64,000 nt of DNA from Ceratodon purpureus (Eukaryota; Streptophyta; Bryopsida; Pseudoditrichales; Ditrichaceae), in the NCBI GenBank assembly GCA_014871385.1, contig CM026422.1, positions 19,214,596-19,278,595 on the forward strand, in the 5' to 3' direction. The notes under the pieces are model-generated. The model saw only the letters and a program-made list of their open reading frames with translations. It did not search any database and was not told where the DNA came from. Numbering within the stretch: the stretch's first letter is position 1; each line of letters opens with the position of its first letter. Of the stretch, positions 24,191 through 36,540 are shown in pieces. Position numbers and translations under genes: made by a program.

Positions 24191-25741
24191 TTGTTGTAAA
24201 TGATTGAAGTTTTCTTCAGAACCAACATCGTCCACAACCACCAGTACCTTGTGCTCCTTCACAAAAGCCTTCAGGTCCTTGAGGTACACTTCTTTTGAAT
24301 CCTGAAAGTCGCTTAGCTGTGCCTCACCACCCGTCTTTCCATTCTTGATTCCAAACTGTCTTAACAATGTTACCAACACTTCATCGAACGTGCCTTTCGA
24401 TTTCACATCGTCCAGATAACTGCTTCTGTCGAAGTCATTACAGATAGATTTGTAGATAATTTTTACCAATCTGGTTTTTCCACTTCCGCCCATACCATTA
24501 AAACCCACAATCCGAAATTCTTCTAGCATGCCTTTGACACTCTCCTCTTGTTCCTGAAACCTGACAAGGCTTTCCAACGCAAGGCTCTCTATTGCGAACG
24601 GAAGAGAAAGCATATTTCTGTCCAGAACCTCCTTCAATCGCGTAGTCAAACATTGGTAGCTGGAATCCGTCTCAGACCTTGGCTTGCAAATATCCATATA
24701 GTTCGCATTCAAGGTCATGTGAGTTGCATTTGCGTACCTTGAAGATGCCTCTGCCACTACCATTTCACGAAACTGTCCAAGGTGACAAAGTTCTGCCTAA
24801 TTAGTACATGCTGTGGAAGAATGGAAGTTCTCAAGTAAAACACAACTTAATCATGAATATCTGTATACGGATAAGAAGTTCCAAGCACAGATGGTAACAG
24901 ATACTCACCTCGGGTATTTCATGTGACTCTGCTACAACATGAAAATGCCATGATGGGCGTTTGAACTGCTCAAACTCCTGATTGAGCCGACCTGTCTCTT
25001 TGTCAAGGACCTCAAAATTCTCCAACAAGGGGCCCTTGGCACTACCGCTAAGATACAATGGGGATTTAGCCAAATGCGATCCATGGTGGGGTGTGGAATA
25101 GAAACAGAATGCATCGATGTTTTGCAATAGATTCTTGACCTTCTGGTTCTGTGAAAACTGAGGCTTGTTTCCACTTATAACGATTTGCTTCGCCACCAAG
25201 CCACCAAACCCATGGCACACAAACACCACTGGAACACCGATCTGCCCAATACGCCCAAAATTGACCATTTCTTGTATGAGGTTCTCCCCAAGAAGAAACA
25301 AATCCATCCTTCCATCAGTGGCAGTCCGCTTAATACTAGCATCATACGAGAGTGCCAGCACTCTTGCAGAGGGGAACTCCTTCGGAAGCCAAGTCCTTGG
25401 CCAGAGATTTTCTGGTATACCATCTCGAGCCCAAGTCTTCCAGTATGTATCTTCACATTTGCCTTGCTGTAATCCATGAATGAAGACCACCTCCAGGTGC
25501 ACTGTTTTAGGTTTGTAGAATTCAAATACCGAGTCACTCAGCTGCATCCCAAAGAACAAACAAACACTAGGTCAGACCTCAAAGTGACAATGACTCCTTT
25601 GAATGCCTATAATGCAGCAGAATAAGATACCTTGATCGAATACATTTGAAAGCATTCAGATCGTAGTTCGTCAACAGCGGTATCAAATTCGAGGCTAACC
25701 TTTTTCCTAAAAGCAAGTGGATCGATTATTTCACCCATTGT
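22985..25741 (-). CDS. Alpha/beta-hydrolase-NBS-LRR (HNL-type) resistance-like protein
   Basis: Three exons in phase 0: 25,741-25,631 (start MGEIIDPLAFRKKVSLEF), 25,544-24,909, and 24,796 to the stop near 22,985; about 852 residues. Exon 2 is a SERAC1/PGAP1-like alpha/beta hydrolase: VVFIHGLQQGKCEDTYWKTW, VVFVCHGFGGLVAKQ and FYSTPHHGSHLA. The nucleophile position (usually HSxGG) reads HGFGG, so the Ser appears lost. Exon 3 has an NB-ARC start with P-loop GFNGMGGSGKTRLVK and kinase-2 KVLVVVDDVGSEENF, but runs straight into LRRs: RNBS-B, GLPL and MHD motifs are absent. About 16 near-identical 24-residue LRRs follow (LTSLPPSIGNLVNLSSLDL type). Hydrolase-NBS-LRR proteins are known from liverworts as intracellular immune receptors. 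The missing ARC half suggests a non-canonical or decayed receptor. Confidence 0.85.
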
Positions 25742-27900
25742 GTAGCATGAGATACAGTGGTCGAGTGCAAGAGCACATCAACATCCTGAAGGTCGATACC
25801 TGCACATCCCAATTCACCCTTGAAGGATATTACTTCCTTTTCCCGTTACCAGTCCAACAGGGATCAACCACAACGAACAGGTTGCATCCTGACCTGGGGG
25901 CGTGACATTAGAGAAATTCCAGAAGTGTCCGCATCGTCTACCAGCACTACGAATAGCAAAAGAAAACAACTCGATAATTTCTATGAGGACTGCAATAGCG
26001 CATGAGATTAGTAAAAATAATGCGGCCCTCTTCAAGAACCTGTAATAAAAAATCTAAACGCGCAACATCTCAATGTCCAACTGAAGAGTAACATAGGGTT
26101 TAGTCATTGCAGTACTTTGACATACAGACTCCAGATACTTTCACATGTTGTTCACAGAATCCACAGATCTAAGTGACATGAACTAGCAAACCAATACGTC
26201 TCGCGTTCCTCACAACAATGAAAAATGTACTTGGCATCCAGGGCTCATTCTCAGTGCGAAACAATGCGTCAACGACGGCACCCCTCCTCTGCACTACATT
26301 AGAGTGCGGTTCACAAGCTACACCAATATATGCTCTAGACACACTGGAACTTCAGAATTCGAAACTCATCCGACATTAACGCTCTCTTTCAATACATTTA
26401 CAAGTCCGACTTTACTAGAGATTAGTATGCCACGACTTTGGATGCGCTAGGCACAGAATATCAGAGCTGTGTCTCGATCCTCCACGGGCCCAAAATGGTT
26501 CATTTGTCAACTGCCTTCCCAGGTGTTAGTTTAGTTGAGAAGAATGAGATGCTACTAAGAATATATCCAAATAGACAGGACCTCTGACTAATCTAACCAT
26601 TCAGATATGAATCACATTGTACACTAAAAGTACACTTTCACTCAGCCAACACAACTGACCAACATGTAATTCAATCTGGGTTGAATGCTTGCAGAAACAC
26701 AAATGCACGGTCGCGAAAGAAGTGACTAACGTTTCCACTCAACATGGTTCCTCTAACATGTATCATAGCCAAAACCTAACCCATTCAAACCAATCACATG
26801 AGCGATCAGTGAACATACCCTTCACTTATCAACCAAGCCCGCGATCTTGGGCATGTCCAGAGATTCCTTGGCTTTGTTGTACGAAGCGATATGCCACCCA
26901 GTGGTCACGCAATGGTCACCCAATTGTCTCTGCAGTCAATAACAGTAACTGCAAACCACAGTCGGTGGAAGACTGAGTGGCTACCACTTGGTTGATTACT
27001 TGCCGACACCAAGCTCCCACGTTTCTCCAAGTAATATCATCATGTTCGCATACCCACTCTTCCTTCTGCAACCTGCTCATAGAAGACCTACATAATGTCA
27101 AAACTCGGCGTGTGAAGCATGCTCCTACACTTCATAAGTAGAAACCACCATATCACCTCGCAAATCTAGGGCGCAGCACTCTCCAAACCAAACTCTTCTA
27201 CACCCTATACAACATACCACCAACATCGCCACCAACATAACACACCAACTCATACCGTAGGATCGATGTCACATCGTGAACCAACCGATCTTTGTCCTCG
27301 TACTCTTCTGAAAGCTGAACCTCCAGTGCGAACACCACGGGACAACCTTCCTTCCAGATCAGACTCCTCTAGCTCTAGGCAACTTCCGTCCGCTAGATCC
27401 AAAGACAACCACCAGTAACAGATCACAAACCCCAGAGACAAAACCCAAAGCGTCGATCATCAGTACTGCAATAACGTGTATGCAAGCGCAACCGCAGTGT
27501 ACTACAGGGATCCCACGATGGCTGTCAATGTGGGGCATGATGAGAGGAACCTGTGAATATGGATGTGCAGGCGCAGGCCAGGGCAGTGATGGCGCATTGA
27601 AGAGTCGCGGGAGTGCAAGAACAGTGTCGATGGGGATTCGGCTGTCTGTGTGTGAGAAAGTCTTCCTCGCATGGGGGAGGCCACTCGGTCAGTTTGCAGA
27701 CATGTTCGAGGACATGTTCGGATAGCGGGGCCCATGGATTTATATTTCCATCGCGGCATCTCAGCCGTGCGATGCAGATCTCGGTGGGTCCGTGTGCGGA
27801 GGTGTCAGAATCCGGTGTGTACGTTGCTAGCCACGGGCATGGGCTTGGGTACGTGTCGGGGCCTATGGCCAGGGTGGCCTTCTAATTCCCGGGCCCCTGT
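25742..27900. other. Upstream region of the HNL gene, no further gene seen
   Basis: Contains the promoter side of the minus-strand HNL gene. Only short frames without splice support or domain similarity. A GC-rich patch lies at 27,500-27,900. Confidence 0.5.
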
Positions 27901-27929
27901 CCCGAGTTCGACGGCCAGGGAGAATTGAC

Positions 27930-28030
27930 CCTCACACTGGTACCTTACCAGATGAATGCCGTGGATGGTCCTTCGGTATCTCATCCATCAAGATCCTATG
28001 GTTCGAACCCATGGTTACCTTGACATGTGG
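27930..28030. mobile_element. Possible SINE-like fragment with B-box
   Basis: GGTTCGAACCC at about 28,000-28,010 matches the RNA polymerase III B-box consensus (and is itself palindromic). No clear A-box at the right distance and no tRNA cloverleaf, so this is weak. Confidence 0.25.
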
Positions 28031-28429
28031 ATGAATGGGGGCTTTTTGGCCTTATTGTGCAATCATCCTTATGCACCCACATCCATTTAAAGGAACAAAT
28101 GCAACTTGAAATTGCCTTCCAATGAAATGAGAGGATCTAAACATTTTTGTGCACATAAATTGGAGTAAATATTACTTGTGGTTTCAACGGAGATTTGTAA
28201 GTCAAGCACCGTTGAAGTTTTGAATGGGATATGTTTTAAACCTTTAACTCATTAATTCTATTTGTTTTTATTTTATTGCATGCATTAAAAATATATGCAC
28301 ATTTGAATGGTTTATATTTTAAGAGCATATTGTTGTAACAATTTAATAATTATTTATTTCCTAGGTTTATAGGTGTTATAGAATAATTACACAAAGCAGA
28401 GATACAATTTTTTTCTAGAAATGCAATCA

Positions 28430-29060
28430 TGATGGGTATGGCTTAAAGAGTTGTGATGTATTCTAAAGTTTCTCTATGGTGGGTATTTTTTCAATGTGGT
28501 TGTTATTTATCTCATATGTAGTCCATGATGGCTATTTCCGAGAAGACAATATGCATTTCAAAATCTCTATGATGGGTATTTTCTATAGATCGTGATGCAT
28601 TTTAAATTACTCTATGATGGGTAATACCAAGATGAGTAAACCCTAAAGATGGCGATGAATTTAAAATTATATTCATGATGGATAAATTTGTCTAAGGACT
28701 TAAGAGGTATGTCCAAGTGTGCTTATTTTTATGATTGTTTCAAAGTTTTGTGATATAACTCCATTGAGGCTATGATGGGTATTGGCCCAATCTTACAGTG
28801 TGCCATTAACCCATGAAAGGGCAACCAGAGATAAATCTTTTTGCTGAAAAACTTGGGTATGATGGATATTGCTTGGAGAGTTGTGATATAATTCAAAGTA
28901 GGTTTATGATGGGTATTTTCTTAGGTCGTGATTTAATTCATAAAGTCTTCATGATGGGTGTTGTATAGAGAGTTATGAAAGTTATTTATGTATGCTTCTT
29001 TTGACGAAAATTTCAAGTTCTCATGATAAGTCTTGTTTGGGCTTCATGATGGGTATTGCT
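28430..29060. repeat. Degenerate repeat with TGATGGGTATT core
   Basis: The core (C)TATGATGGGTATT or CATGATGGGTATT recurs more than ten times at loose intervals of roughly 40-70 bp, often followed by GTGATG(T/C)ATT. No reading frame. It looks like an old, eroded minisatellite. Confidence 0.7.
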
Positions 29061-29259
29061 CAATTATGAAGGTGCATCCTTTTGTGTAGGCATGATTATT
29101 CTTGTGTGCATATCCTTTCCATTTTTTTTCTCTTTGCAATTTAATAATTTATCAACTTAGGCTTCTTTGATAATGCTTATGATTTTCATTATTTGATGTG
29201 CTATGTATTGCATTGATACGCTGCGGCCTTGAAACTAATCCTCTTTGCTGTCAATAGTC

Positions 29260-29550
29260 CGTAACCCACTTTTGCAAATTTCTCCATTCTCCCCGACGCA
29301 CCTCCCGCCGCGGAATCGCCCGCGACGGTTGGGGGGCCGGGGTTTTCCCCAAAACCCCCCCCACGCCCAAAAGCCCGCGGGGCTAAAAAACCTGGGCAGG
29401 GGGGGTTACTTTTACAAGCCAGGCTAGCAGCCCGAAGGTGGTAGGAGCCGGCGAGATTCGAACTCTCGACCTCCTCCAAGATATTGAGAGCGACTGTGAC
29501 TACTAGGATTGGATAGAGCCAGGCACTGACAATCAAGGTAATATCGATGA
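29260..29550 (-). mobile_element. tRNA-derived SINE (minus strand)
   Basis: On the minus strand GAGGTCGAGAGTTCGAATCT at about 29,454-29,473 is a good B-box / T-arm, followed by CGCCGGCTCCTACC and a C-rich body. An A-box-like TCCTAGTAGTCAC lies about 45 bp upstream. The body and boundaries are not certain and no target duplication was identified. Confidence 0.5.
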
Positions 29551-29599
29551 ACACACTCAGGGCTGCCCTAATCTAAATGTTTGCAACGTGGGTTACGCC

Positions 29600-29722
29600 G
29601 GGTGAGCCCCCCGCAGGGGGGGCTCACGCGATGGGAGCCACCTACGCCTCGGGCCGGGCTAACACCCTTGCCCTACGGCTCGGGGCTCCCATCGCATGAG
29701 CCCCCCTGCGGGGGGCTCACCC
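29600..29722. repeat. GC-rich nested foldback
   Basis: GGGTGAGCCCCCCGCAGG begins a 38-bp arm whose reverse complement closes the element at 29,685-29,722. Each arm itself contains a shorter hairpin (GAGCCCCCCGCAGGGGGGGC), giving a cruciform-like structure with a loop of about 45 bp. MITE-like, origin unknown. Confidence 0.75.
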
Positions 29723-30780
29723 TATACAATACGATGTGAATTTACCGTCAGCATAATCTCTAAGGAAATGGCAGGCAGAACTGAAATCCCAATTAGCTCG
29801 ATCGGATGAAGCTGAGGCAACAACCGGAACAACTCTTTGTGACTGTTCACGAAGTTCAACATGTGATCCACTTCAATAAGACTAGCCCTAACAATGAAAC
29901 CAAATTATTTCCAACTGAAAAGCATGTGGAAGGACACAACTGAATCGAGAGAGAAACACGAAACAGAGACGTTCAATTACAGTCACAATGGCAATCTGCG
30001 TCCTTGTTTGCGGCAGTAACTTCAGGAAGTATCATAATAGCAACATTGGGTTTCCCTAACAAGGTCATCAAACCAGCAGGAAATGCAATAGAGGAATCAA
30101 TCATTTTACAGTTCGAGCCTCGCCTTAACCCCTACACAGAGAACCAAGTCCTGCATCAACCTGGAGCAAACTCGAGTCAAACTCTACACAGCTCCGCAAT
30201 CACAATGCAACAAGCTAGGAGTGTAGTGAAAACTCACCGAGTTCCAAGGTCTGACAAAGTAGTTGCGCAGTTTGAGAGTCCGCAAGTCCAACGACAACTT
30301 CACCAAAATGAGAACAACGAGTGTGGGGAACCCTCATCTGCTATCTGGTGTCGTTAAGTGGGGAGTAAGCTAGCTGTTGTTCATAGCAAGCTGTAGAAAG
30401 TGATGTTCAGGAGGGGCGACCAGGGCGACTGTGAGGGCAGGGCAACAGAGCGCGGGGCGTGAGCAGGGCGGCAGAGCGTGGGGCGTGAGCACGGCGGCCT
30501 GCGCGAGCAGGATTCTCAGGTCGAGGTCGACGACCAGCAGGGCGACGGGGCGGCGATGGAGCTCCGAGCTGGAAGCGGGAGGCGAGAGGAGGCGGGAGGA
30601 GGCGGGAGGCGGGATGCGAACGCGGGAACCCGGGGAACGTAATACGGGAACGCAGCAGATGTAACCCGAGTTAGGATGTGGGGGGTTGGATGACGCCCAC
30701 ACTCCATCCCGCGAGGGTACGAGTGTAGGGGCTGATCCTCCCCAGGCGAGTTCGACGAAGGAACAGGCCAGGGCGTACAA
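29723..30780. other. Spacer with GC-rich degenerate repeats
   Basis: GGGCGAC and GAGGCGGGAG-type short repeats at 30,410-30,640. Frames that cross it are low-complexity Ala/Pro/Arg. No supported gene. Confidence 0.5.
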
Positions 30781-31025
30781 ACCCCACAGAGTAGATAGAT
30801 AAAAAGATAGATAGATAGATAAAAACTCCGGACCCAAAATAGGGCCGGCGTGATTACAGTGTCTGTTTCGTATGGTTAATGAACCAATGCCCACCAGACA
30901 AAGGGCCACTAATACCAAACTACTCACCCCTTTCGGGAATAGACACTACAGTAACCGATTAGTACTACTCAGGAGACTAGGAAGAACTAAGAACTGAAAC
31001 TAAAAAGCAAACGTAAAAAGGGAAA

Positions 31026-34000
31026 CTATTCGGTGGGGATGGATTGATTGTTTTCTAGCCGTCGTTTGTGGAGAAGGATAGAGGCGGCATGGTGTATAGC
31101 GATGGTATTGATGTCTTTGAATGTGCGTGAAATGGTGAGTTCAAATATGTTGAATGTGTTGTGGAGAGAGGCCATGGATGAGGCATGTGTGGTACCGCGG
31201 GCTCCCGCGGTGATGACAAGGAGGGGCTCAACTGTCCATCCTCGGGAGATGATGTCATTGATGAGGGGCTGGTATTTGTTAATTTTGTTAGTGATGGATT
31301 GTTGTGAGAAGTGGTCATTGGTGTATGTGAATTTGATGAATTGTATTGTTAAAGAAGGCGAAGGTTGAGATGGGGGGGCATGGTGGTACGGAAGACCTTT
31401 AATATAGAGTAAGTCGGGTTTGAGTCGGGCATTGCAGGAGCAACGAATCAACGACGGTTGAGGCAAGTGCAGGGGAGAAGCCAAGGGGGGACTGTATTGT
31501 CTGGTTTAGAGTTGTTGAATGTGCCGGCATTCATGAGAGTGTAAGAGCGGGAGGCCTTATTGGACAGAAGGAGGTTGCGGAGTGCCCAAACTGCTTTGTT
31601 GTGGCGTTTAATTCGGAGGGCATGTATATGGTAATGAGTGCATTTGAGGAGCACATGGAGCCAGGTGTCGGCGTCATGGGAATGACAGAGGGGGCAGGTG
31701 ATGGAGGGGAATCGGTTGATACCAAAGAATAGCTGTTTACGGGCATTGCCCATGTATTGACCAGTGCGGAATTTGAGGATGGTGGTTTTTTGGGAGTCGG
31801 TGATGGCGGGGTTGGTCCAAAAGTCATTAGAGAGGATATTGTCGAGGGAAGGGTTCATGGTCCATTTATAAATATTGGGGAAGCGGTGTGCTAAAGTCGC
31901 GAGGGTTGTGTTTTGGTCTTGTTTGGTAAGATAGGTGGAAAGACAGCGAACAGGGCCTTTATCGGGTCTATGGCCCGGGCCTGGCCAGGAGTCTTTCTGA
32001 AAATAGAATGGGGTAGTGTGGGCAAAGTGGTGAGGTATGGAGGCAAATTGATAGAGCTTTTTGGTGCCACGTTTGGCAAGTTTATCTGCGTGTTCGTTTC
32101 CAGAGATGTTAATATGTGCTTTAACTTTGTGGAGTGATGTTGGTTGGGTGCGAAGGAGGAGCATATCAACCATGGAGATGAGGATGGTTTGGTCATGATG
32201 GTTTCAATGGAGAGTAGGATGTTGGATTTGGGTGTTTATGAGGTATAGACAGTTGAGGCAATCTGTGAATATATGTGCTGGTTCCTAGGGGGTGGTTGTA
32301 ATGAGGATTTTGAGAGTTTGGTGGATGGCCATAAGTTCTGCTCGAAAACTAGTTTGTAATCCCGGAAGGCGTTTGGATATACGGATGGCAGTGTTGGTGG
32401 CATGATATATACCGTAGCCGGCTTTTTCGCGGATCCAGAAGCCATCAGGGTGTTTTCTAGAAGGAGTAAATGAGCCATCGGTGTAATAGTTGTATTGGGG
32501 TGGATAGCGGAGTTGTGGGGTGGCAAAGAAGTTGGGAAAGGGGGGTGGGGGAGAGAGTGGGGGGGAGTAAGCTGGAGGATAGAGGAGTTTGTTCCAGTTG
32601 CGGTTTTTGTTAACAAGGGTTCGGGGTGGGGTGCGTGGGGCGGGGTCGGTGAAGGTGTGGGGGATGCCGAGGTTATCGATGATGTGTTGGAGAGGGTCAG
32701 TTGAAGTAGGGAGGTTGGAGGGGTGATGTTTATGGTGTACACAGAGTATACGAATGGCGAGGGGTTTTGGGGAAGGTTTATGTGAGGTTGGCAGTGTGGG
32801 TTCGTCATAATTAAGAGTATTTGCAGCAAAGTAAGTAATGACATGGGTGTCGGGGAAGGGGCCGAGATGGGGAGTAATGTTGTGGAACCAGTTAGGGTCA
32901 GGGAGGGTGAGGATGGTGACGGAGAGGGGGTCATCCTGTGCAGCTAGTCTGGCCCAGTGGAGTGCTTGGTGGGCAAGTTCTTCTGTAGGGGGGTGAGCAT
33001 ATCCAATGCCATGCCATTTATGTTGAAAAGCGGTGCCTTGGGCACCAAAGATGCGATCTCGGGGATATGGAGAATAAAAGTGAGTAAGGGAGGGGGAGCA
33101 TGTGAGTGGGGATGAGAAGTATGAGTGGGTAATGTTATAAGTGGTACTAAAGGAGTGTAGTAGGGTGGCAGGGAGGGTGTGGTGGTAGGGTGTATGGGGT
33201 TTGTTGGATGAAGAGAGAGGTTTATAGCGTAGGAGGAGCCAGGCAATTTCGGTTTCAAAGGGTTGTAGGGGTGGGACTAGGTTGGGAGTGTGGGGGAGTG
33301 AGTGGTGGTATTGTTGCCAAAGCCATTGTAGTCGTAAGACAGGAAGAGTAGAGAGATGTGTGCCATCGTCGTTATAAATGTGTGCTAAGTCATTGAGGAT
33401 GTGGATTGTGGGGGTGGTGGTGGTAATGTCTTTGTCGGGGTTGCGTTCACGTATGGAGATGTGGACTTGAGGGAGGAAAGTAGCCGGGGGAATAAAACGA
33501 AGGTCCCGGGCGTGGGGTGGGGGGAAGTGTGCTTGGAGGATGGTTTTGTAATGTTTATGTTGTTGGCTCGTATAGTAGGTAGTGAGGAGATAGAGGTTGT
33601 GAGAGATGGTGTTGGGGAGGTTATAGGGGAAGAGTGTCTGTTGGGGCATCCATTTGGTGTAAGAGGGGGTGTTTGGGGAGAGCCATTGGCACAGGAAAGA
33701 GGTGTAGGTTGTAGCTATGTGGAAGCGGTCAAGGACTTTAATGGTTTTGTGGGTGAGGATAATGGAAATAGGAAACTGGAGGGCATTTTTGGGGATGTAA
33801 CGAGGTGGAGGAAGGAGAGGAGGATGTGGGGGAGGTGGAGGAGGGTTGGGGGGATGGCGGAGGCGAGGTGTGAGTGTGCGGTTATCTGTGATGAAGCGAG
33901 CGAGGAGTGTAGGGGGCGGGGGGTGGGTGGGACATTGAGGCGGGCAGGCGGGGGAGCAACTAGGGTAGCAGAAGAGTTGTACTGCAATGTTTAATGCACT

Positions 34001-34054
34001 CTTTTCGAGTTTAGATGGGGTGTGGTAGTAAAGTTTGAAGTCATCGGGGGACAT
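31026..34054 (-). pseudogene. LINE C-terminal part: RNase H, zinc finger, 3' ORF end
   Basis: The first piece (34,054-32,285) ends in an RNase H start: YYTDGSFTPSRKHPDGFW and FRAELMAIHQTLKIL. After frame changes near 32,285-32,170 a second piece (32,173-31,448) carries the RNase H end HKVKAHINISGNEHADKLAK and a zinc-finger segment CPLCHSHDADTWLHVLLKC. A further frame change near 31,450 leads to the last piece (31,484-31,026), ending LLHKRRLENNQSIPTE. At least three frame changes in this part. Confidence 0.85.
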
Positions 34055-34356
34055 GAGGGTGGTGCCATTGGGAAGAGTGAGGTGTTTGACTTCGGAGATG
34101 TTGTGTTGTAAGAGTTTATGTTGGAGTTTGAGAGAGAGGGTAGGGTGAAGGGTGGGGAGTTCAAGTCGGGCCTGGATCTGCCATTGGGTTTCGAGTTGGG
34201 TGGCATGGAGTTGGAAGTTTTCGAGGGTGCTTTTGAGGTGGATGTGGCCAGTGGTTTTGAGGAGGTATAGAGTACAGGTGATGGGAGATCTGAGGCAGTC
34301 TTGGGTTTTGATGCGGGGGATGTCTTTAGCGCCACCATATATGGAGAGAATGCCTC

Positions 34357-35793
34357 AGTGTGTGAGTCCTCTGTAGATGATTCCTAATCGACCGGGGTCA
34401 TTAAGTGCATTACGGAGTTGTTCACCAATACATCGTAAGTAGGCAGTGGTGAGGGAGAAGACATTTAAGCCAAAGAAATGGTGAGGGAGCTGGGCGATGG
34501 CGTTTGAGGTGCATTTGGGAAGGCCACAGATCAGTTTTTGGATGCCTATGATTTTTTTGTCGAGTTTTTTGATGGTAGGAAGAGAGTAGGGGACGGCATA
34601 AAAGCTATATGAAAGGCCGACGCGTATGACTGTATCCACCATGCTGATGCGTTGTTTAATTGTGGCTGGACTCTGAGCTAGTTGTTGGCATTGTGTGGTG
34701 AGCTTTTGCATGGCAATGTGGGTTTGGAGTTTCCATTTTAAGGATGGAACGAGTTGTATACCAAGGTAAACATAGGGTTTGTTTTGATGTAGGATTGGTA
34801 TGGATTGAGAGCGGTAAGTGATGTTATGAGATTGAATGTGTTGTTTGAATTTGGTGGGGTTATATTTGGATTTGTTAGGGCAGCCGGTAATAGCACATTT
34901 AGAGACTCCGAGGTCCATGCCTGCCCAGGCACAAAAGCGATCAAGGCGGGTGAGTTGGATTTGCAGGGAAGATAAGGTGTCGGAGAGTGCAGCAAGGTCG
35001 TCGGCATATGCGGCAGAGCTGACAGTGAGTTGAGATGTGCCAAAGGTATAGCCGTGAGGGCCGCGGTGGAGCCAACGGTGAAGGGGTTCAAGGAATACGA
35101 TGAAGAGGTATGGGCTCAAGGTGTCACCTTGGATGGTACTTCGCTGGATAGGGATGGGGTTGGTGTGGCCAAAGTGAGCGCCAGTAATGATGGTATAGGA
35201 ATTGGCATAAATGTTGCCAATTAAGGAGACAGAGTCGATGGGGTCGCCTAGATCGGTAAGGATGGCGAGGAGCCGAGGATGATCGAGTAAGCCAAAGGCG
35301 TTTTTGAAGTCTATGTAGAGGAGGTAAATGTCTTGTTTGGTAAGTCGGGCGTCGTCAAGGGCGGCGGTTAGGAGCTGGAGTTGGCGAGATGTGCTGCGTT
35401 CTGCGCGGAATCCTTCTTGGCTATCATGTAGAATTTGGTGTTTTTCTCCATAGGCGGAGAGGAGTAGAGTGAGAGTGCTGATGAAGAATTTGTAGATAGT
35501 GTTGGCGAGTGCGATGGGGCGGTGGTTAGGGAGTTGTGAGGGGTCACCTGTTTTGTAGAGGAGTATGGTGTTACTGATCTTCCAGAGTTCTGGGATTTGT
35601 TTTTGTTTATAGCAATGTGTAAAGAAAAGAAAGAGTAGTTTGTGAAAGCTGGCGGGCATGGTTTTAAGGATGAGGTTAGGAATTTTGTTTGGGCCGGGGG
35701 CTTTGTCTTTTGCAAGGTTTTTAAGGCAGAGGTCATATGTTCCTTGGTCAAAGAGTTCGTGGAGGGGTTGGAGGGGGGTGCCACGTTTTTCAA
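34357..35793 (-). pseudogene. LINE reverse transcriptase domain
   Basis: Motifs in order: ILLYKTGDPSQLPNHRPIAL (RT1), QEGFRAERSTSRQL (RT2), YLLYIDFKNAFGLLDH (catalytic Asp, RT3/A), IQGDTLSPYLFIVFLEPL (RT4/B), AAYADDLAAL (YADD box, RT5/C), VSKCAITG (RT6/D), YLGIQLVP (RT7/E). The frame closes with a TGA near 34,356 and the similarity continues in the same frame beyond it, so the stop is a mutation within a longer ORF. Confidence 0.9.
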
Positions 35794-36540
35794 TTACAAA
35801 GCCATCTAAGTCATGCCAGGGGTATTGTCGAACCCCACATGTGCAATGAAGGGGGTGGTCGGGTTGATAGTAGCATGTGGGGACCGTAGGGCGGTTGGAG
35901 AGAGATTGTTAGGTATGAATTTCTGTGGCTATGTCCTCGGGGTTCCTGAGAAGGTTGTTGTGTCGGTCGGTGAGGTAGTCAAGGGGTGGAGATTCTTGGT
36001 TTTTAAAGACCTTTTTGTAGATCTTTTTGGGGCTTTTGTCATAGAGTAAGCGGTATTTGGAGATGGCTTTTTTGACACAAGTTTGGGTGTATTTGGTGGT
36101 GATTTTGCGGGCCTGTGCTTTAGCGGTTTTGGCAAGTGCGGCGAGGATAGGAAGCCAGTTTTGCGGGGGAGTGGGAGGGGTAGGGGGAAGGGGGATGGTA
36201 GTAGATCGGTGAGATCAGAGTTCGTCAAGGATGGGGTGTGTGTACCAGTTTGGGTTTGTGTTGACGATGTAGATTGTTTTACGGAGAAGGTGGTAGGTGG
36301 AAAGGTGTTTTTTCCATTGTTTTTGGAGTTTGCGGGGGAGAAAGCCTCCTTGTGGGGTGGTTTGAGGGGTGAGGCAAGGGACGGGTGGGGCAGCACAAGT
36401 TTGGTAGAGTGTGTCTGAGAGGTGGTGGGTAATAGTGTCGAGGGTATGGAAGGCGGTTTGCCATTGTTGTGGGTTGAGAGTGTCGAGTGTGAGAAGGGTC
36501 ACGAGTCCAATAGTGGGACTTCCACACTAGCAAGGCCAAA

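Larger units (their letters stand above)
30780..36540 (-). mobile_element. 5'-truncated LINE with reverse transcriptase and RNase H
   Basis: A minus-strand non-LTR retrotransposon. Going 5' to 3' on its strand: the C-terminal edge of the endonuclease region (about 36,500), reverse transcriptase (35,793-34,357), thumb/linker (34,350-32,900), RNase H, CCHC-like zinc finger, and a conserved 3' ORF end (31,026). The tail region ends in a (TATC)n tract at 30,798-30,825. The endonuclease itself is missing, so it is a 5'-truncated copy. Several frame changes and at least one in-frame stop show it is inactive. Confidence 0.85.

Noticed and set aside
27990-28020. tRNA gene at GGTTCGAACCC
   Set aside because: No cloverleaf or A-box at the right spacing; at most a SINE scrap.
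33401-33994. Gly-rich plus-strand protein
   Set aside because: Antisense of the LINE ORF.
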